Assembly: GCA_007644065.1 (NCBI GenBank) | Contig: VJWN01000015.1 | Coordinates: 976,658-1,040,657 of the forward strand | DNA: 64,000 nucleotides | From: Margaritispora aquatica | Taxonomy: Eukaryota > Ascomycota > Leotiomycetes > Helotiales > Discinellaceae | Reading direction: 5' to 3' | Part shown: positions 33,926 to 46,927 of the stretch, piece after piece | Layout of the letters: each line of letters begins with the position of its first letter | Position numbering within the stretch: the first letter of the stretch is position 1 | Position numbers and translations under genes: made by a program | Notes under the pieces: model-generated | Told to the model about the DNA's origin: nothing | What the model saw: only the letters and a program-made list of their open reading frames with translations | Databases searched by the model: none

Positions 33926-34915
33926 ATGTGCCCCACCACTTCAGCATCACTCGAGAGTGGTGAGCGTTCCCGGGTTGCTCACGATGGAGTGGTTTCAGCT
34001 GCCACGGAGGAAGGTAGGCGGAGCCAGAATTCCTGGATGCAATCACTTACTGATCAAACAATAGATGACGTGACCTTTTCAATTCCCGAAGCCTTCATCA
34101 TCCACCCAGCACCCAAGGAAGAAAAAGTCATCACATGCGATCCTGCTAGTGATACAGCTCCAGAATTCACCAAGTTTACCGAACTTCCAACCGAGATCCG
34201 CCTTCGAATCTGGCGTCTTGCAGCTGCCAACCCACGCATCGTACCAGTTGAGAAGCGACGTCGAAACTACAGGCTGGTGCCTTACGTACATAGGCCAACC
34301 ATCTTTGAAGGTCCTTGGGAGTGGAAAGCTGTATCACCACCAGCATTGTTTCTGGTCAACGTCGAGGCCAATCAGGAAGCCAGAAACGTTTTCGATGCTT
34401 TTGTTTCGCCAAATGATAAGAAAGCCTGCAGGATTTCAAAGGCACCACTCTACATTAGACCTGAAGATGATTTCGTCTACCTTGAGGATTTAGACTTTGC
34501 TAGTCCAACCACTGGCCTTGCATCTCCATACGGTCGCGTCCGAATGCAAGTGTCCGACATTAAGGATCCAGACTTTGAGTTTGTCGACATCAGCAACGCC
34601 GGCATCAGGAACAAGGATCTACTTACGAAGTCTATGATGGAGGTTCTGAACCTTGCTGTTGCTTGGGAGGCATATATGGATTGTGGTCATCCTCCTGAGA
34701 CGATCGTGAGATGGTTCTTCCCCGAACTCGTAAGACTTGTTCTGGTTCTCAAGGACCACGAGGTTGGAAAGATCGATTGTAAATCCCTTGAAGATGACGT
34801 CGAGGCAGCTTTTGATATCGACGTGGAGCGCTTCACAGATTACGGACCACCAACTGTGTATGCTGGCGGACGTGAAATCTTTGAGAGTAGTGATTTGAAG
34901 ATGATGCTTTATTGA
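33926..34915 (+). CDS. 2EXR domain (F-box-like) fungal protein
   Basis: A single exon; the first ATG in frame (33926) gives 329 codons, although the frame is open 12 codons further upstream with a GTG. The 2EXR signature FTELPTEIRLRIWRLA lies near residue 91 and continues with ANPRIVPVE. It is followed by the typical PPALFLVNVEANQEARNVF segment where these proteins read LLxVCRESR. The domain is very widespread in Pezizomycotina and of unknown biochemical function; F-box-like adaptor roles are often suggested. The next gene downstream on the same strand has a related motif. Confidence 0.82.
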   Translation: MCPTTSASLESGERSRVAHDGVVSAATEEGRRSQNSWMQSLTDQTIDDVTFSIPEAFIIHPAPKEEKVITCDPASDTAPEFTKFTELPTEIRLRIWRLAAANPRIVPVEKRRRNYRLVPYVHRPTIFEGPWEWKAVSPPALFLVNVEANQEARNVFDAFVSPNDKKACRISKAPLYIRPEDDFVYLEDLDFASPTTGLASPYGRVRMQVSDIKDPDFEFVDISNAGIRNKDLLTKSMMEVLNLAVAWEAYMDCGHPPETIVRWFFPELVRLVLVLKDHEVGKIDCKSLEDDVEAAFDIDVERFTDYGPPTVYAGGREIFESSDLKMMLY

Positions 34916-35532
34916 TCTTTCAAAGGGTTTTGCCGTTGCTGCATTGTATGGAGTTTAGGTTGGAGATTGTAGCATGTTCCTCATGGAGTTATGATGTTGT
35001 GTTTGCTGTTCACGGTGGGTGGGATTTTGGAGTGGGCCTTTGCTCTTTTGCTTTTGCTTCTGCTATCTGATAGCTTCGTTGCAGTATTACTTTGTATCAT
35101 AACTTGAGCTAGTATAAAGAATGTTATGTTTACTTGTATACCTGCTGTATGTCCTTGTGATTGCAGCTTTGAGAAAGTAGTGTGAACGCTGTTCACTTGC
35201 TTGATTTTGCAACATCAGAGCAGTCTAGTTACCTGATCTTGTTCATTGACAGTATTTGATGGTCCTGGTCCTGGTTCTGTTTATGATTTGAGATACCGTA
35301 GGTATTGTATCATGCATGTCCGAGGTCTGAGGGGGGTTCTAGACTGCTGCAGGGTTTTAATGACGACACGAGAATATTACCCCACCTTGAAACTATTTTG
35401 TGCTTCTACAGCTTTCTTTTATTTACAACACAACAAAGCACAGTGTAGCATACTAATACATACAAAACTACCCAAAACCTCCACCTTCGAATCTGGTACT
35501 TAGAAGCCCCATTCTCTCGATATCCAGCAAAC
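34916..35532. other. Intergenic region
   Basis: Terminator and promoter space between the two 2EXR-like genes. No coding frame supported. Confidence 0.5.
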
Positions 35533-36372
35533 ATGTCTTCTCGATTGTCCACATCTTCCCCGCTATTCGACCCACATAAAGAACTCGAACTCGATATCTC
35601 AACCTCAATCTCAACTTTGAAGATATCTGATCCAGGAGCAGAATTAGAACTGGTGCCAGAATCAGAATCAGTGTCACACGCAAATTTAGACCTGAATATC
35701 GAACTTCCTTTAACCCAGCAATTTCACCAACCCTGGACATTCCTAACGCACATCCCCCTCGAAATCCGCCTCCTCATCTACCAATTCGCATTAACTTCTC
35801 TCTATTCCCTCAAGGTCTTCGCCTCTCTCACCACTACTCAATCCTCGCAAAAAACACTCGTCCCTGCTCTCCTCCGCACCTCCTCACTTGTCAAAGCAGA
35901 AGCCCTCCCCATCCTATACGCACACAATACCATCTCCTTGACCACGAACTGGCCCTCTTTACAGTTCCTCCAAACCATCGGCCCAACCAACGCAGCGCTG
36001 ATTCGGACGCTCAAGTTGAGTGTCGGGGCAGATTACGATGGCGGCAGGACGGTCAATCGGATTCATTACACTGGACCGCTATGGTGTGAGGTTTTGAAGA
36101 GGCTTGAGCTGGATGCCAAGGCACTGGAGAGTTTTAAAGTCTACTGTGAGGGACATGGGACTGTCTATGGGAGAATGGCAGGCAGTGGTGCGGATGCGTC
36201 GTTTTTGAGGGCGTTGAAAGGTGTCAAGGTGAAGGCAGGAGGAAGGGTCGTGTTAGAGGGGTGCTTTGGGGTGGGTGTTGTGAGGGATTTGGCGAGGTGG
36301 TGGGGAGAAGATGGCGTTATTGTTATGGTGAGGGGAAATGGAGGAGAGGATGTGATTGTGGGAAAAGAGTAG
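35533..36372 (+). CDS. 2EXR/F-box-like fungal protein
   Basis: A single exon of 279 codons starting at the ATG in CAAACATGTC. The N-terminal 65 residues are acidic and low complexity (ELELDIST, ELELVPESESV). The domain starts at FLTHIPLEIRLLIYQFALTS. ALLRTSSLVKAEALPILYAHNTI follows, the pattern of fungal 2EXR or F-box-like proteins in which a buried PxEIR helix precedes a LLRTSxxVxxEALPILY helix. The C-terminus is Gly/Val-rich. It lies 617 bp after another gene of this type on the same strand, so it may be an old tandem duplicate, though the two share only the motif by eye. Confidence 0.75.
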   Translation: MSSRLSTSSPLFDPHKELELDISTSISTLKISDPGAELELVPESESVSHANLDLNIELPLTQQFHQPWTFLTHIPLEIRLLIYQFALTSLYSLKVFASLTTTQSSQKTLVPALLRTSSLVKAEALPILYAHNTISLTTNWPSLQFLQTIGPTNAALIRTLKLSVGADYDGGRTVNRIHYTGPLWCEVLKRLELDAKALESFKVYCEGHGTVYGRMAGSGADASFLRALKGVKVKAGGRVVLEGCFGVGVVRDLARWWGEDGVIVMVRGNGGEDVIVGKE

Positions 36373-37532
36373 ATTGGTATAAAGGATTAATTATATGTGA
36401 GAATGGGATTCTACACGTTATTGGGTAAGAAGGCATTGCCGAACGAATGTGCAAGAGAGGAGGTAGAAACGTCTTAAGCTACACGATATACGAAACAAAT
36501 TATTCTAAATATGTAAGACTAAGACAGTCTCTCAATTTTCTAGGCTAAGGATGATTGCATCAAAAACATATCTTGATACTTGCTACTAAATATCTATGCA
36601 CAATTATCGAATAGCATATAGATCTCCCGCAAAACTATTCTTAGAGAACACAGAATACAGCCAATTACTAGGACAGAGACTCAACCCACCTACTGCATAT
36701 CACGAACCTGTCCAAGTCCTCCTCTCCCCTCAACCTCTCGAACATTCCGAAAATCCCACTCTCCTGACTTACTTACAGCACCATCAAGCCACTAGGTATA
36801 CACCCAGATGCCCGCCCCGTATCTAAGCCTGGCCTACGCCATTCTAATAATTCTATCATCTTAATTCGTCACTCCACTTCACCTATACCTAACACGTGTA
36901 GCTCCGAGCGTTTTATTAACATGCCTGAAGCTCATTCGGCTACTCTCTCATGATCGATGCCCTCCTGATTGGTTGGTGGGTTGGTGCTAATTTGCTATGT
37001 GAAGGGCAGATAGACAGACACCTACCCCTTTCAAGCATTATTCAGCTTTATTCAAAAGTTGGAGCCGATAGGGCCCATTAATACTGATCGATTATGATAC
37101 AAAGAGGTGGGATCATGTGGTTGTGGTTACGATTGTGAATACAGATATTATTGGAGGCGCTTGTAGGGAGAAGAGAGAATGGCAACCTGAAAAGTGGTGG
37201 TTAGAATAGACGAGGCTGGAGGGAGAGATTGGGAATCGTAAGTAAGTACATAGAGCGAGCACATAGACAAATAAATGAGCGAATGAAGGTAGAAGGAAGG
37301 GGAGGGGAGCAAGAAATAAAAGGACTAATCCTTAGCACTTTCTGAAGGGCATGAAAACAGAAGATGCGTTGATTGAAGAAATGCGCGAATAGCAACAGAG
37401 ACGAAGATCGACTCAGGAGAAATGGAAAATCGAAAAAGCATAAGTAATTTTCAATCATATCTTCATTATACCCTATCACGTTTCCCTAGTACCATTCCAA
37501 TTCCAAGTCATCTCATAGCCAAAGAGTTTAGC
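36373..37532. other. Convergent intergenic region
   Basis: 3' ends of the 2EXR-like gene and the MFS permease gene. AT-rich, with purine-rich tracts near 37260-37320. No gene supported. Confidence 0.5.
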
Positions 37533-39184
37533 TCAGAGAGTATACCTGAAACCTGCCTGGCCCTCAATGATCTTCCCACCTCTCTCAGCACGCTTGTTCG
37601 CTAGCCAGAACTTCAGTGTCAAAAGCAGCGTGATGATAACAACCAAACCATTCGCAATCATGGTGCACCAAATTCCGGGTCTATATCCAGGAGCATCAAC
37701 CTCTCTAAACACAGTGGAGCCAATAATACCACCGATACCACCAGCACCTACAAGCGTGGCCGAGCACAGCGCACGCTTCCACTGCCCACGGATGTTGTTG
37801 GCCTGGTAAGTCAGGATGGCGGGGATGTTGGCGTTGCCTGCGATGGTGGCGAGGAAAACACCGAAGTAGCGGACGGCGTTGTTGTTTGTGTATGCGAGGA
37901 GCGGAAGACCAATGAGGCCGAGCACGGCATTGAAGATCACGATGGGGCCGCGGATGTGATACTTGTCACCGACGACAGCGAAGCCGTACATCACGATTGC
38001 GGCAGCGACGTAGGGAGGTGCGACGAGGCATTGAGCTTTGGCGATACTGAAGCCCATTCCGCGGCGGAGGATGACAGGGAGGAAGTAGGCAATTGCGTAG
38101 CTAGGATTTGTTAGTCTTCGATTTGGAAATTTGGATGGGATGACAAACGTGTTGGTTGTGGTGAGCATGAAGAGGGAGGCAAATCCCCAGACCTTGAGAT
38201 CAAGAGCATTCTTGAGGTAGGCACCCAGCTTGAAGGGCTCGGGGATGGCATCACTTCTGTCGTTCTGGACACGTGCAACGATGAATGCAGACTCGCGCTC
38301 AGTAAGAAAGTTCCAGGATTTGGAGGCATTCTCTGGGAAGTCGACAATTAGGAAGTAGCCCCCAATGCCGAAAAGACAGGTGATTAGACCTTCGATCTGT
38401 TTCTGTTAGCGAGAACGTCCAATGGTGCGAGCTTGTGAGAGTGCTTACGATGAAGATCCAGCTCCAGCCTGCCAAATTGCCAAGACCATTCATTTGCATG
38501 ATGCCATAGGCGAGGATACCAGAGATGGCGGATGCCATACTGCCGATGAGGTAGAAGACTGCATTACGCTTCTGGAGCTCATAACGAGTATACCAAGTGG
38601 ACAGGAGGTATGCGCAGCCTGGGAAGAAACCGGCTTCGAGAATACCAAGAAGAACGCGAAGTCCCACCATTTGATCCCATACTTTGACGAAACCGAAGCC
38701 CTAGGAACTCATATTAGACTTGAGTATTTGTTCGGCTACGCTGGTACTCACGATCATGCAAGCGCCCCAAAGTAAGGTGATTAAAGCCAAGAACGTCCGT
38801 GGTCCAACCTTGCGCAACACAACAGTAGCTGGTGGTTGAAAGATCACATATGGAATAAAAAAGATCAAAACGATGATATTGTATCGCTGACCAATCAGTT
38901 TGAGATCCTTGGCCATACTGCCCGCTGTCAGCATCTATCTGGTTTAGGATGGTGACACAAACATACCCTGCAATATTTGCAGCACCAAGATTGGTTCTGT
39001 CCATCAAACTGCACATGTAAAGGAAGCCCAATGTTGTGACGAGACGTAAATCAACGCGTCTGATGATTGCTTTTTGCTCCTCGGGGGAGAATTCGGCGAT
39101 GCGAGCGTCATTTTCCTCTTCTGAAAGAGTCCGTTCGATATGTTCTGCACTCTTAATCTCGGTCTTCTCTGCGTCGTAACTCAT
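37533..39184 (-). CDS. MFS transporter, anion:cation symporter (allantoate/nicotinate permease-like) family
   Basis: Five exons, 39184-38967, 38917-38752, 38700-38449, 38396-38149 and 38100-37533, give 483 residues. The acidic N-terminus leads to RRVDLRLVTTLGFLYMCSLMDRTNLGAANIAG, the first-helix motif of Dal5/Tna1-type permeases. FFIPYVIFQPPATVVLRKVGPRTFLALITLLWG and GLRVLLGILEAGFFPGCAYLLSTWYTRYELQKR are further family hallmarks. About twelve helices are visible, with a central cytosolic loop (SDAIPEPFKLGAYLKNALD). The family imports carboxylates and vitamins such as allantoate, nicotinate, pantothenate or biotin at the plasma membrane. The substrate cannot be assigned. It is not adjacent to an enzyme that would give a clue. 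Confidence 0.92.
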
Positions 39185-40916
39185 GATGGGCGATGGGGAT
39201 GCACGTCAGCACCAAAGGAGGGATAAGAGAAAATATATGAGGGAAGAAAAAGGATAATGTGAGGTCGATCGATACCCAGCTATCCGGGGCATCGTATCTT
39301 ACTTATACCTCACCCATGAACAATCCATTTTGTCCCGTATCTCGTACAATCTGGGGATTCGCGGGGATGGCACAGAACATACACGATTCGGTACGAACAA
39401 TGCGTGTCTGCAGACCATAGACCATGTGCAGTAATGGGTATCACCATCATAGAATCCCAGCAGAATCGCCCACAGTGGATTCAGTGGACCAAATAAATGC
39501 AAGAGGCTGACTCCCAAGCCGCTCCAAGACACGCGATGCTTGCTAATTGAAGGCTTCAACGTCCCGAATCAGAAAGACGCCCGACATGCTAGATATGAAC
39601 TTTGGAAGCCGATCGTGGGGTTGGACCAAGCCTTCGGAAACAAATACTAAACTGGCTAGTGAAAGAATTTCCGAAGAAGAGAACTACTTCAAATAAACCT
39701 CCCAAGGAGCTTTGAGTTTGAAGTTTGGGGTTGCCAGCATCAGCGTACCAAGGCCGAGGGTGGCTGATCGCCATGGCCTGGACTGATGCCGAGACCCTAG
39801 CAATGAAAAGCCTATCAAGCTTGATTTAGTTCTCCTGCATCCAACTCTAAGACATCAAAATGAGTGTCATCCCACTTGAGAATTTGGTGCAGATGGCATA
39901 TTACTCGATTAGGAAAACAACTGTTTCCCTAATGGCCGCTGTCAGTGTAAAGACTGGCATCACATAATTGTTGCAGCAGTAACGCCAGATACTAGGAGCA
40001 ACAGGTATGCAAACCACAAAAGAAACTATCCATTATTGAGTCTTTCAAATTTGTGAGAACTGCCGGTCACTCCGTCTAGGACAATGATCCGAACTCCTCG
40101 GCTCGTAGTCAAATATACAACACGGGACATTTCATCAACCGGATGGCAAATGCACATCGAAGTAGTTAGGAATGACCTCCTCATCTTGGCGCTTCAAAGC
40201 TTTGTTGACCTGCTTTGGCTTCTTGACTGGACGGCAGCTATCTCAGCTGAGTCGTTGCCACTTTGTCGTCCAGCGGCTCTCCACCCAGCTAGGGAACTCC
40301 TCCGAAACATCTGGGGAAATCTCCATATAAATCCCTGCAAATTTTGGTGGGTATCCGGGGAAGCCTCAGTTTGAACTGTGGGTAAGAATTCTATAGTGCG
40401 GGGATTGTGGAGTGTTGGTATGATGGTGGATAGCAAAGTTCCATGTTTCTGTACAAGATTTGCAGCTCGGGAGTTGACATCGGCAAAGGCCGTTTTGGCG
40501 TTGTAGCTGCAATGGTGAGGCTTTTGAGCTTCCATCTCCCGCCAAGTATGTTTGATTGTCTAATTGACAGAACATCCAATAATTGTTCAGCATTCGATTC
40601 ACATTTTGCTATGCAAAGCTGTGGAGGACAGCTCCATTTCTAACCACGCCTCATGAACATGCAACCTTGTCGAGTGTTTATGAGAAAGGGTTGTTCGCTG
40701 GGTGCAAGTGGTGTGCCTGAAAACAGAGACAAACAAAGACAAAACCATGCAAGCTTTCCAAATCCATGCTTCATCAATCACGGCCAAGAACAAGTTGACG
40801 CCAGGCCCCTTGGCAGGCATGCGAACACGACTCGTGTAGGATTTGTAAAAAAGCCAGGAGCGGGGTATATTCCATGCAAACGCCTCTATTGTCCAGCTAA
40901 ACGCCCCTCGAAGCTT
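39185..40916. other. Long intergenic region
   Basis: No supported gene in 1.7 kb. Short frames occur on both strands but overlap and lack composition bias. A TGCGGGG lies at about 40398. Confidence 0.5.
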
Positions 40917-42620
40917 TCAAATAGCATCTTGCCTCGGCTTGTCCCTCTTATATGGTAATTCCTTCCATTCACGACGAAGCTCGAAGCCAACCTCGACAGC
41001 GATGAGAATAATAATGATCCATTCAAGGTGAATCGAGTGCTTTTCACTCAGAGTTGTCCGCATGATTGAGGCGATTTCCTGCGCGTAGTCCATCTTCTCG
41101 TTCAGGGTTTTGATCCGGACGCCTACGTCGAGAGCTCTGCCAACCTGATCGTAGTAACCCTCTAGGCCGAGCTCATGCTTAGAATCCCAAAAAAGATCCG
41201 GCAGGCTGTCAGTCTATCGTATTGTCAGCATGATACCTATTCTCGGCAGGGCCGAAGGATGTCTTTTAAATCTTTGACACAATGATCACGAGAATGGCAA
41301 TATCAGTTTGAAGTCCGAAAAGACAATTATCGACAGAAAATTCCCATTCCGCCAGGCAACAAGGACCAGTATCGTCAGACGTGATGTTCTACCAAAAAGG
41401 CATTGCCGAAGCTGATTTGTGTCGTCGGAGACCAGTCTGAACAGCTCTTTGGAAGACAAATGGATATCAAAAGAATCTTACCAGTTCTGAATAATGGTTC
41501 AGCTGCGCTCTAAGTTCCAGGAGTTCTCCCGTCTTTTGGAGCATGAATCGACGATCGAAAGGCAACCTGGCGCCTTTTGCGAGGAGCATGGGAATAGCTC
41601 TTGTTGATTCGAAGTACTTGCTCAAAGTTGTCTCTAGCACAGCTAGTTTTGTAGAGCGAGCGAGTCCGGAAGAGAATGCAATTTTTGCGAGCGTTGAGTC
41701 CACTCGAGATCTGTATGAGTATTAGTAGGTTCGACATCGTCTGTCTATCCGGAAGTTAAAGCAGTAGAATGCTTGCCAAAACTGGGTATGCAATCTTTCA
41801 TGTTACAGCATCATTTTTGATTGTGCTACCGGATTTTGGCACATCGAAGCGATGTTGATAGCCATACTACTTACTCTGCCTCTCCCATAGACGCTCTCTT
41901 GGTTCCTAGAGTTATGATCTCTCCTCTAATGTTGCTATTCTCGCGAGTAGAATCTTCAATGTATTCGAGATCCTCCACTTCGGTCTGGTCTAATTTAGGG
42001 TTTATCGCTGCTGGAAGCAAGATTTTCGTCGACAAATCCGACACAACATCTTCCGGAAGTGACCATGCCACCAATGTGCCAGATGGAAATACGAATATGT
42101 CGCCATTATGAACACCTCTGGTATGCACAACCTGATCCGTATCAAAGTCCGTTCCATCAGGGTTGATTGGAAAACCATGCGAGCGCAAAATACGCACGAC
42201 CGCAGACATATCAAATCGGTCTGCAACAGACATGGCTGTTACTGTCAACCTCTCTTCAGAAGAGGAAGCTTCAGCTGGCTGATTCGAACCCTCTCTGGAT
42301 CTCTGTGCCTCGACAGCAACTCTTCGGAGTGAAGTTTTCCCCGCTGGCGATCGAACTGGTTTTCGTTTCTGTGGAATATCGGCAACATTGGTTCTGACAA
42401 TAGCTGAATCATCACTGGAAACGTTTGGCAGATCTTGTGCCGTCGTAGAACTGAAAGCACGTGTATTCTTCTGGATCAAGGCACTACAACAACTAGATAT
42501 TCGGGGTCGTGGAACCTGATCTTTTGATGTTGATGCATGAAGACATTGTAGAGACGGTCTCGCTGATGTATGGCATCGTCGTATTGTCGCATTATACAGT
42601 GGTCGGGCAATACTCTGCAT
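40917..42620 (-). CDS. RMD1/RMND1 family (DUF155) mitochondrial protein
   Basis: Three exons, 42620-41875, 41710-41482 and 41213-40917, give 423 residues. The first ~80 residues are rich in Arg, Ser and Ala with almost no acid (MQSIARPLYNATIRRCHTSARPSL), a mitochondrial presequence. The DUF155 core is clear: GDIFVFPSGTLVAWSLPEDV, IAFSSGLARSTKLAVLE, DLFWDSKHELGLEGYYDQVGRALDVGVRIKTLNEKMDYAQEI. The C-terminal helix EWIIIILIAVEVGFEL is the single membrane anchor. Yeast relatives (RMD1, and the MIOREX component Mrx10) and human RMND1 support mitochondrial translation or inner-membrane organisation. Of these, the presequence favours the Mrx10/RMND1 branch. It is divergent from VPS41 with only 282 bp between starts. 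Confidence 0.92.
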
Positions 42621-42902
42621 TATATAAAACTATAACAGAGAAGGGCATTAGCTGGAAATATAGACATGTCGTTGAGAGTGAAGCGTACCTAGGCAATTGC
42701 ATTTAGTGATCATGATTAATGATCTTCTGAAATAAAATCCCAGCCGAAGCCACTGATCCCTGTGATGATGCAGGTGCAAATGCAAGTCGCCGAGCCCGCC
42801 AAGCTCAAAGCTCCAGCTTCAGACAGCTCCAGCATTCAACCATCATAATTCAACAACCATCCTTGCCAGCAACACCAGATGTGATCGTGAGACTCTGCCG
42901 CC

Positions 42903-45900
42903 ATGGCCAAAGAATCCGACGACCAAGGCGACACCATAGTCAAGACGGAGGAAGAACCTAGTGCAGATGATACTACAGCTGCCGATGACGACGACGAGGA
43001 GGAAGAGGATGATGTGGCAGAAGCAAGCGAACCAGAGTCTGAAGATGAAGAGGAGGACGAGCCAAAGCTCAAATATGCCCGATTGACAAGTTATCTGGGG
43101 CCAGTGTACAGAAATGGGGATGCTACAAGCGCTTTCCTGGTTGCGGGCGACAAGATGGTATGCTCATTGAGCATGATCCGATCCATGAACATCAAATACT
43201 AATGGTGAATAGTTTGTTGGCACACACAACGGGAATATTGTATGTATCCCGAAATAATAATGTGACTATTCGTACTAATTCATTTCAAGCATATCCTGCA
43301 ACTGCCCTCCTTCCAGTCTCTGCGAGTCTACCATGCCCACTCCGCCTCGATATCCAGCATATCTATCTCGCCATTCCCTCCACCTCTTCCAACTGCAGTA
43401 CCCGAGGGCGTGAATAGGCTTGCTTCTCAAGCCCAAACGCCTCAGCGAACTCCTTCATTTAGGTCTGAAGCGGTCAACAGGGCTGCGCGAGCTCCACAAG
43501 CACCCCCAGTACCAAACATACCTTCAAATGCAATTTACATTGCAACTTCTTCGATCGATGGAAATGTATGTGTGGCTTCTTTAGTCGACGTCAAAGATGT
43601 GCAACTACGGAATTTCGCTCGTCCTGTCCAGGCTGTGGCACTATCTCCCGATTACAAGAATGATCGTAGCTATATATCTGGTGGTCTGGCAGGAAATCTA
43701 GTCCTGACTGTAGGTGGACGTGCTGGCACAAGTTCCACATCGACAACTACTGGAACAGCAGCAGCAGCAGCGTCTGGGTGGCTCGGTACCATAGGGCTAG
43801 GGACAAACTCGGGCAAAGACACGGTGCTTCATTCTGGTGAAGGTACTATCACTACGATCAAGTATTCACTGTCTGGCAAATATGTTGCCTGGATCAACGA
43901 GCACGGCGTGAAAATCATGAGGACCAATACACAATTGGAAGGTTCGGATATCGATTCGGCTTGGAAAAGAATTGGTCATATCGACCGACCAGATGGAAAT
44001 GGTTGGGAAGAGATGGCAGGCGTATGGAAAGGTCGCATTGAATGGATTGATGAGAGAGGCCTTGATACGGACGAAGACGACAAAGTACGTGAAGCTGCAG
44101 CCGAATCCGCAGCAACCGCCAAGTTGAAGCAGCAAGTTTCGCAGAGTAATTTGAAGATTGAAAAGCTTCTCGTTGGCTGGGGGGGATCTATATGGATTGT
44201 CAATGTACACCCAGGTGGTGTAGGTGTTGGTAAACACGTTGGAGAGAGATCGCCTGGTCGAGCCGAGATTATTAAAATGTGGGTTCCCCGACATTCGCCA
44301 TGGAACTTTATCTAACTTGTCTAGTTTACGCATGGATTGCATTATTTCTGGATTGTCGTTATATACCCCAACTTTGCTTCTTGTTTTAGCTTATAGCAAC
44401 CCCGATCCGGAAGAGGACGAAGAGAAAGAGCCACCCAAGGGGCATAAATCGACAGTGTCATCAGCATCAACTGGAAGTGAACCTCGTGGTGGTATTCGGA
44501 AGCGTCAAAACGCCCTTTCACCAGAGTTGAGATTGATCGATCTAAATTCTTCCGAAGAGGTAGACACTGATACATTGACAGTCAGTCGTTATGAACGACT
44601 GTCAGCTACCGACTATCACCTAGGAATATTGCCAGCTGCTCGAGCTGCTCCAATCAACACATCACGAGGCACTCTGGAGACGCTAGCGGGCATGGGTAGT
44701 GGCATGTGGAATGCTACGGTTAATGCAACATCTTTGCTCGCTAGCTCTGCTGCGAGCACCTACAGCAGAGGCAGCAATGGTTCTGATTCAGTGGCTGGAC
44801 GAGTCAGCGGTGTGAGATCCAAAACAGCAGGACATCCGCACATGGGCGCACAGGGGATGAAAATATTCATTCATAGCCCTTACGACTGCATCCTGGCCAC
44901 AAAACGAGATCTTTCGGATCATCTGACCTGGCTGCTAGAGAATGAAAAGAATCAAGAGGCCTGGGAATTAATAGATAATCATCCTTCCGTAATTTCCTCG
45001 TCGACAGAGAAGTTACTTGAAATTGGTCCAGGATTAACAGACCGAACTCAAGCTAGCAAGGACGATTTCTATGACGATGGCACTTCGACCGTTGACTCCG
45101 CGACAAAATTGATCAACTCAGCGGTCGAAAAAGAAAAACGGCGGATAGGCGAACTCTGGGTACAACAACTGATAAAAGCTGGCGACTGGGTAACAGCGGG
45201 CAAGGTATGTGGCAAGGTCTTGGGAACTGCTCAACAATGGGAAGAGTATGTCTACATCTTCGTTGGAGCAAATAAGTTTGACGAAATCACAAATTTCATA
45301 CCTACGACACAGTTACAACCGCCTATGAAGTCGGAAATATACGAGGTCATTCTTGGTCACTATATCGCGAGAAACAGACCTCGGGTCAGGGAATTGCTCG
45401 AAAAGTGGTCACCAGACCTGTTCGATATCAGAAGTGTCACGACAGTCCTCGAGAATCAGCTGAAGTATCGCGATGTGCGAGAAGGCAGTATCGAAGATGG
45501 CATTGTTGGGCGGGATTGGCGCATAGTAATGGAAGGTCTTGGCAAGTTGCACGTAGCTGGCGGACGTCCAAGAGAAGCCTTGAAATGCTACATCAAGTTG
45601 CAGGATGCTGACACGGCAATGGGTCTGATCAAAGATTATCATTTGGTCGATGCAGTTGCCGACGACATCCCTGGGCTCATCATGCTGAGGGTGTCAAAAG
45701 AGCAGAAACGGTCCGCTTCAGTGGAAGAGCTCCGAGCGGCCACTTCTGAGGCAATATCACTTCTCGTTGACGAAGCACAGCATGGACTTGTCAGTCCAGA
45801 GGTAGTTGTGAAACAACTCGAGGAGAAAAATATGCCTTTATATCTCTTCTTTTACGTCAGCTCTTTGTGGAAGGGGGATGGAATTGAGGAGTTGCAAGGT

Positions 45901-46927
45901 GAGACCAGAGAACGACTAGTAGCTGACAGCAAATCTCTTGTCGATGGGATTGCGGATCTTGCTGTGTACCTTTTTGCAATGTATGATCGAGAAGTTCTCA
46001 TGGACTTCCTCAAGTCGTCCACGTTTTACACTTTCGAAAAGGTTTGCTAATCACCTTCCCTTGCGTTGGACCAGCTAACAATGACAGGCAACACATGAGT
46101 GTGAAGATCGAGATTACATCCCCGAACTTGTCTACCTCTATTCGAAGACAGGTCAAACTAAACGAGCACTCTATCTCATTATCGATCGCCTAGCAGATGT
46201 GTCTCAAGCAATCGGGTTTGCCAAAGAGCAAGATGACCCAGATCTTTGGGAAGATCTCCTTGAATATTCAATGGACAAACCACGGTTTATTCGAGGCCTG
46301 CTCGAGGAAGTTGGTACAGCCATCAACCCCATTACACTTGTGAGAAGAATTCCAGAAGGGTTGGAAATTGAGGGTTTGAGGGAGGGCTTGAGTCGGATGA
46401 TCAAGGAGTACGAAATCCAGCATAGTATCAGTTATGGGGTCGCCAAGGTTCTGAGAGGCGAAGTCGCTATGGCGCAGAACATGCTGAGAAGCGGCCAACG
46501 GAAGGGTGTCAAATTCGACGTACTTCATAAGCCTGATCATCTCGACGTGGCAGCGTCTGATATTCCAACCAACACGGTCGACACGACACCCAAAGATGCT
46601 GCCAAGGATTTTACTAGACATGCTCTCAAGCACAAACCAACTCCAGAGCCTGGACACTGCGTAGGCTGTCATGAACCCTTCTCAGAGCGTGAGATTGAAA
46701 CATTGGTTGGATTTGCTTGCGGTCATGTATTCCATCTCAGTCACTTGTTGAATTACGGACATGAGGACAGGCCGATCACGCCACCGGAGGTGGATCTCGA
46801 CGAGAATGGGGAATGGCGGAGTGATATGCATAGCGTTGGAGCCAAAGTGACCCATGCGAGGTTGCTAAGGGACAAGATTACGGACGGATGTCCTGTTTGC
46901 TTGAAGGTGGATCAAGTTTTGATATGA
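42903..46927 (+). CDS. VPS41: VPS41, HOPS tethering complex subunit
   Basis: Exons 42903-43157, 43213-43239, 43290-44278, 44325-46041 and 46088-46927 give 1275 residues. The start is in an ideal context (GCCGCCATGG). An acidic N-terminal tail (EEEPSADD and DDDDEEEEDDVAEASEPESEDEEEDE) precedes the beta-propeller, which starts at YARLTSYLG with FVGTHNGNIHILQL. The clathrin-heavy-chain-repeat solenoid is in the middle (KRDLSDHLTWLLENEKNQEAWEL; LWVQQLIKAGDW; LYLYSKTGQTKRALYLIIDRL-type repeats). A RING-like zinc module closes the protein (CVGCHEPFSER, GFACGHVFHLSHLL, GCPVCLKV). VPS41 drives tethering and fusion at the vacuole and binds the Rab7-type GTPase. The second exon is only 27 nt. The Ala/Ser/Thr insertion near residues 195-220 is probably a disordered loop. 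Confidence 0.95.

Noticed and set aside
42836..43072. Poly-Ser frame on the minus strand
   Set aside because: It is the antisense reading of the acidic N-terminus of VPS41.
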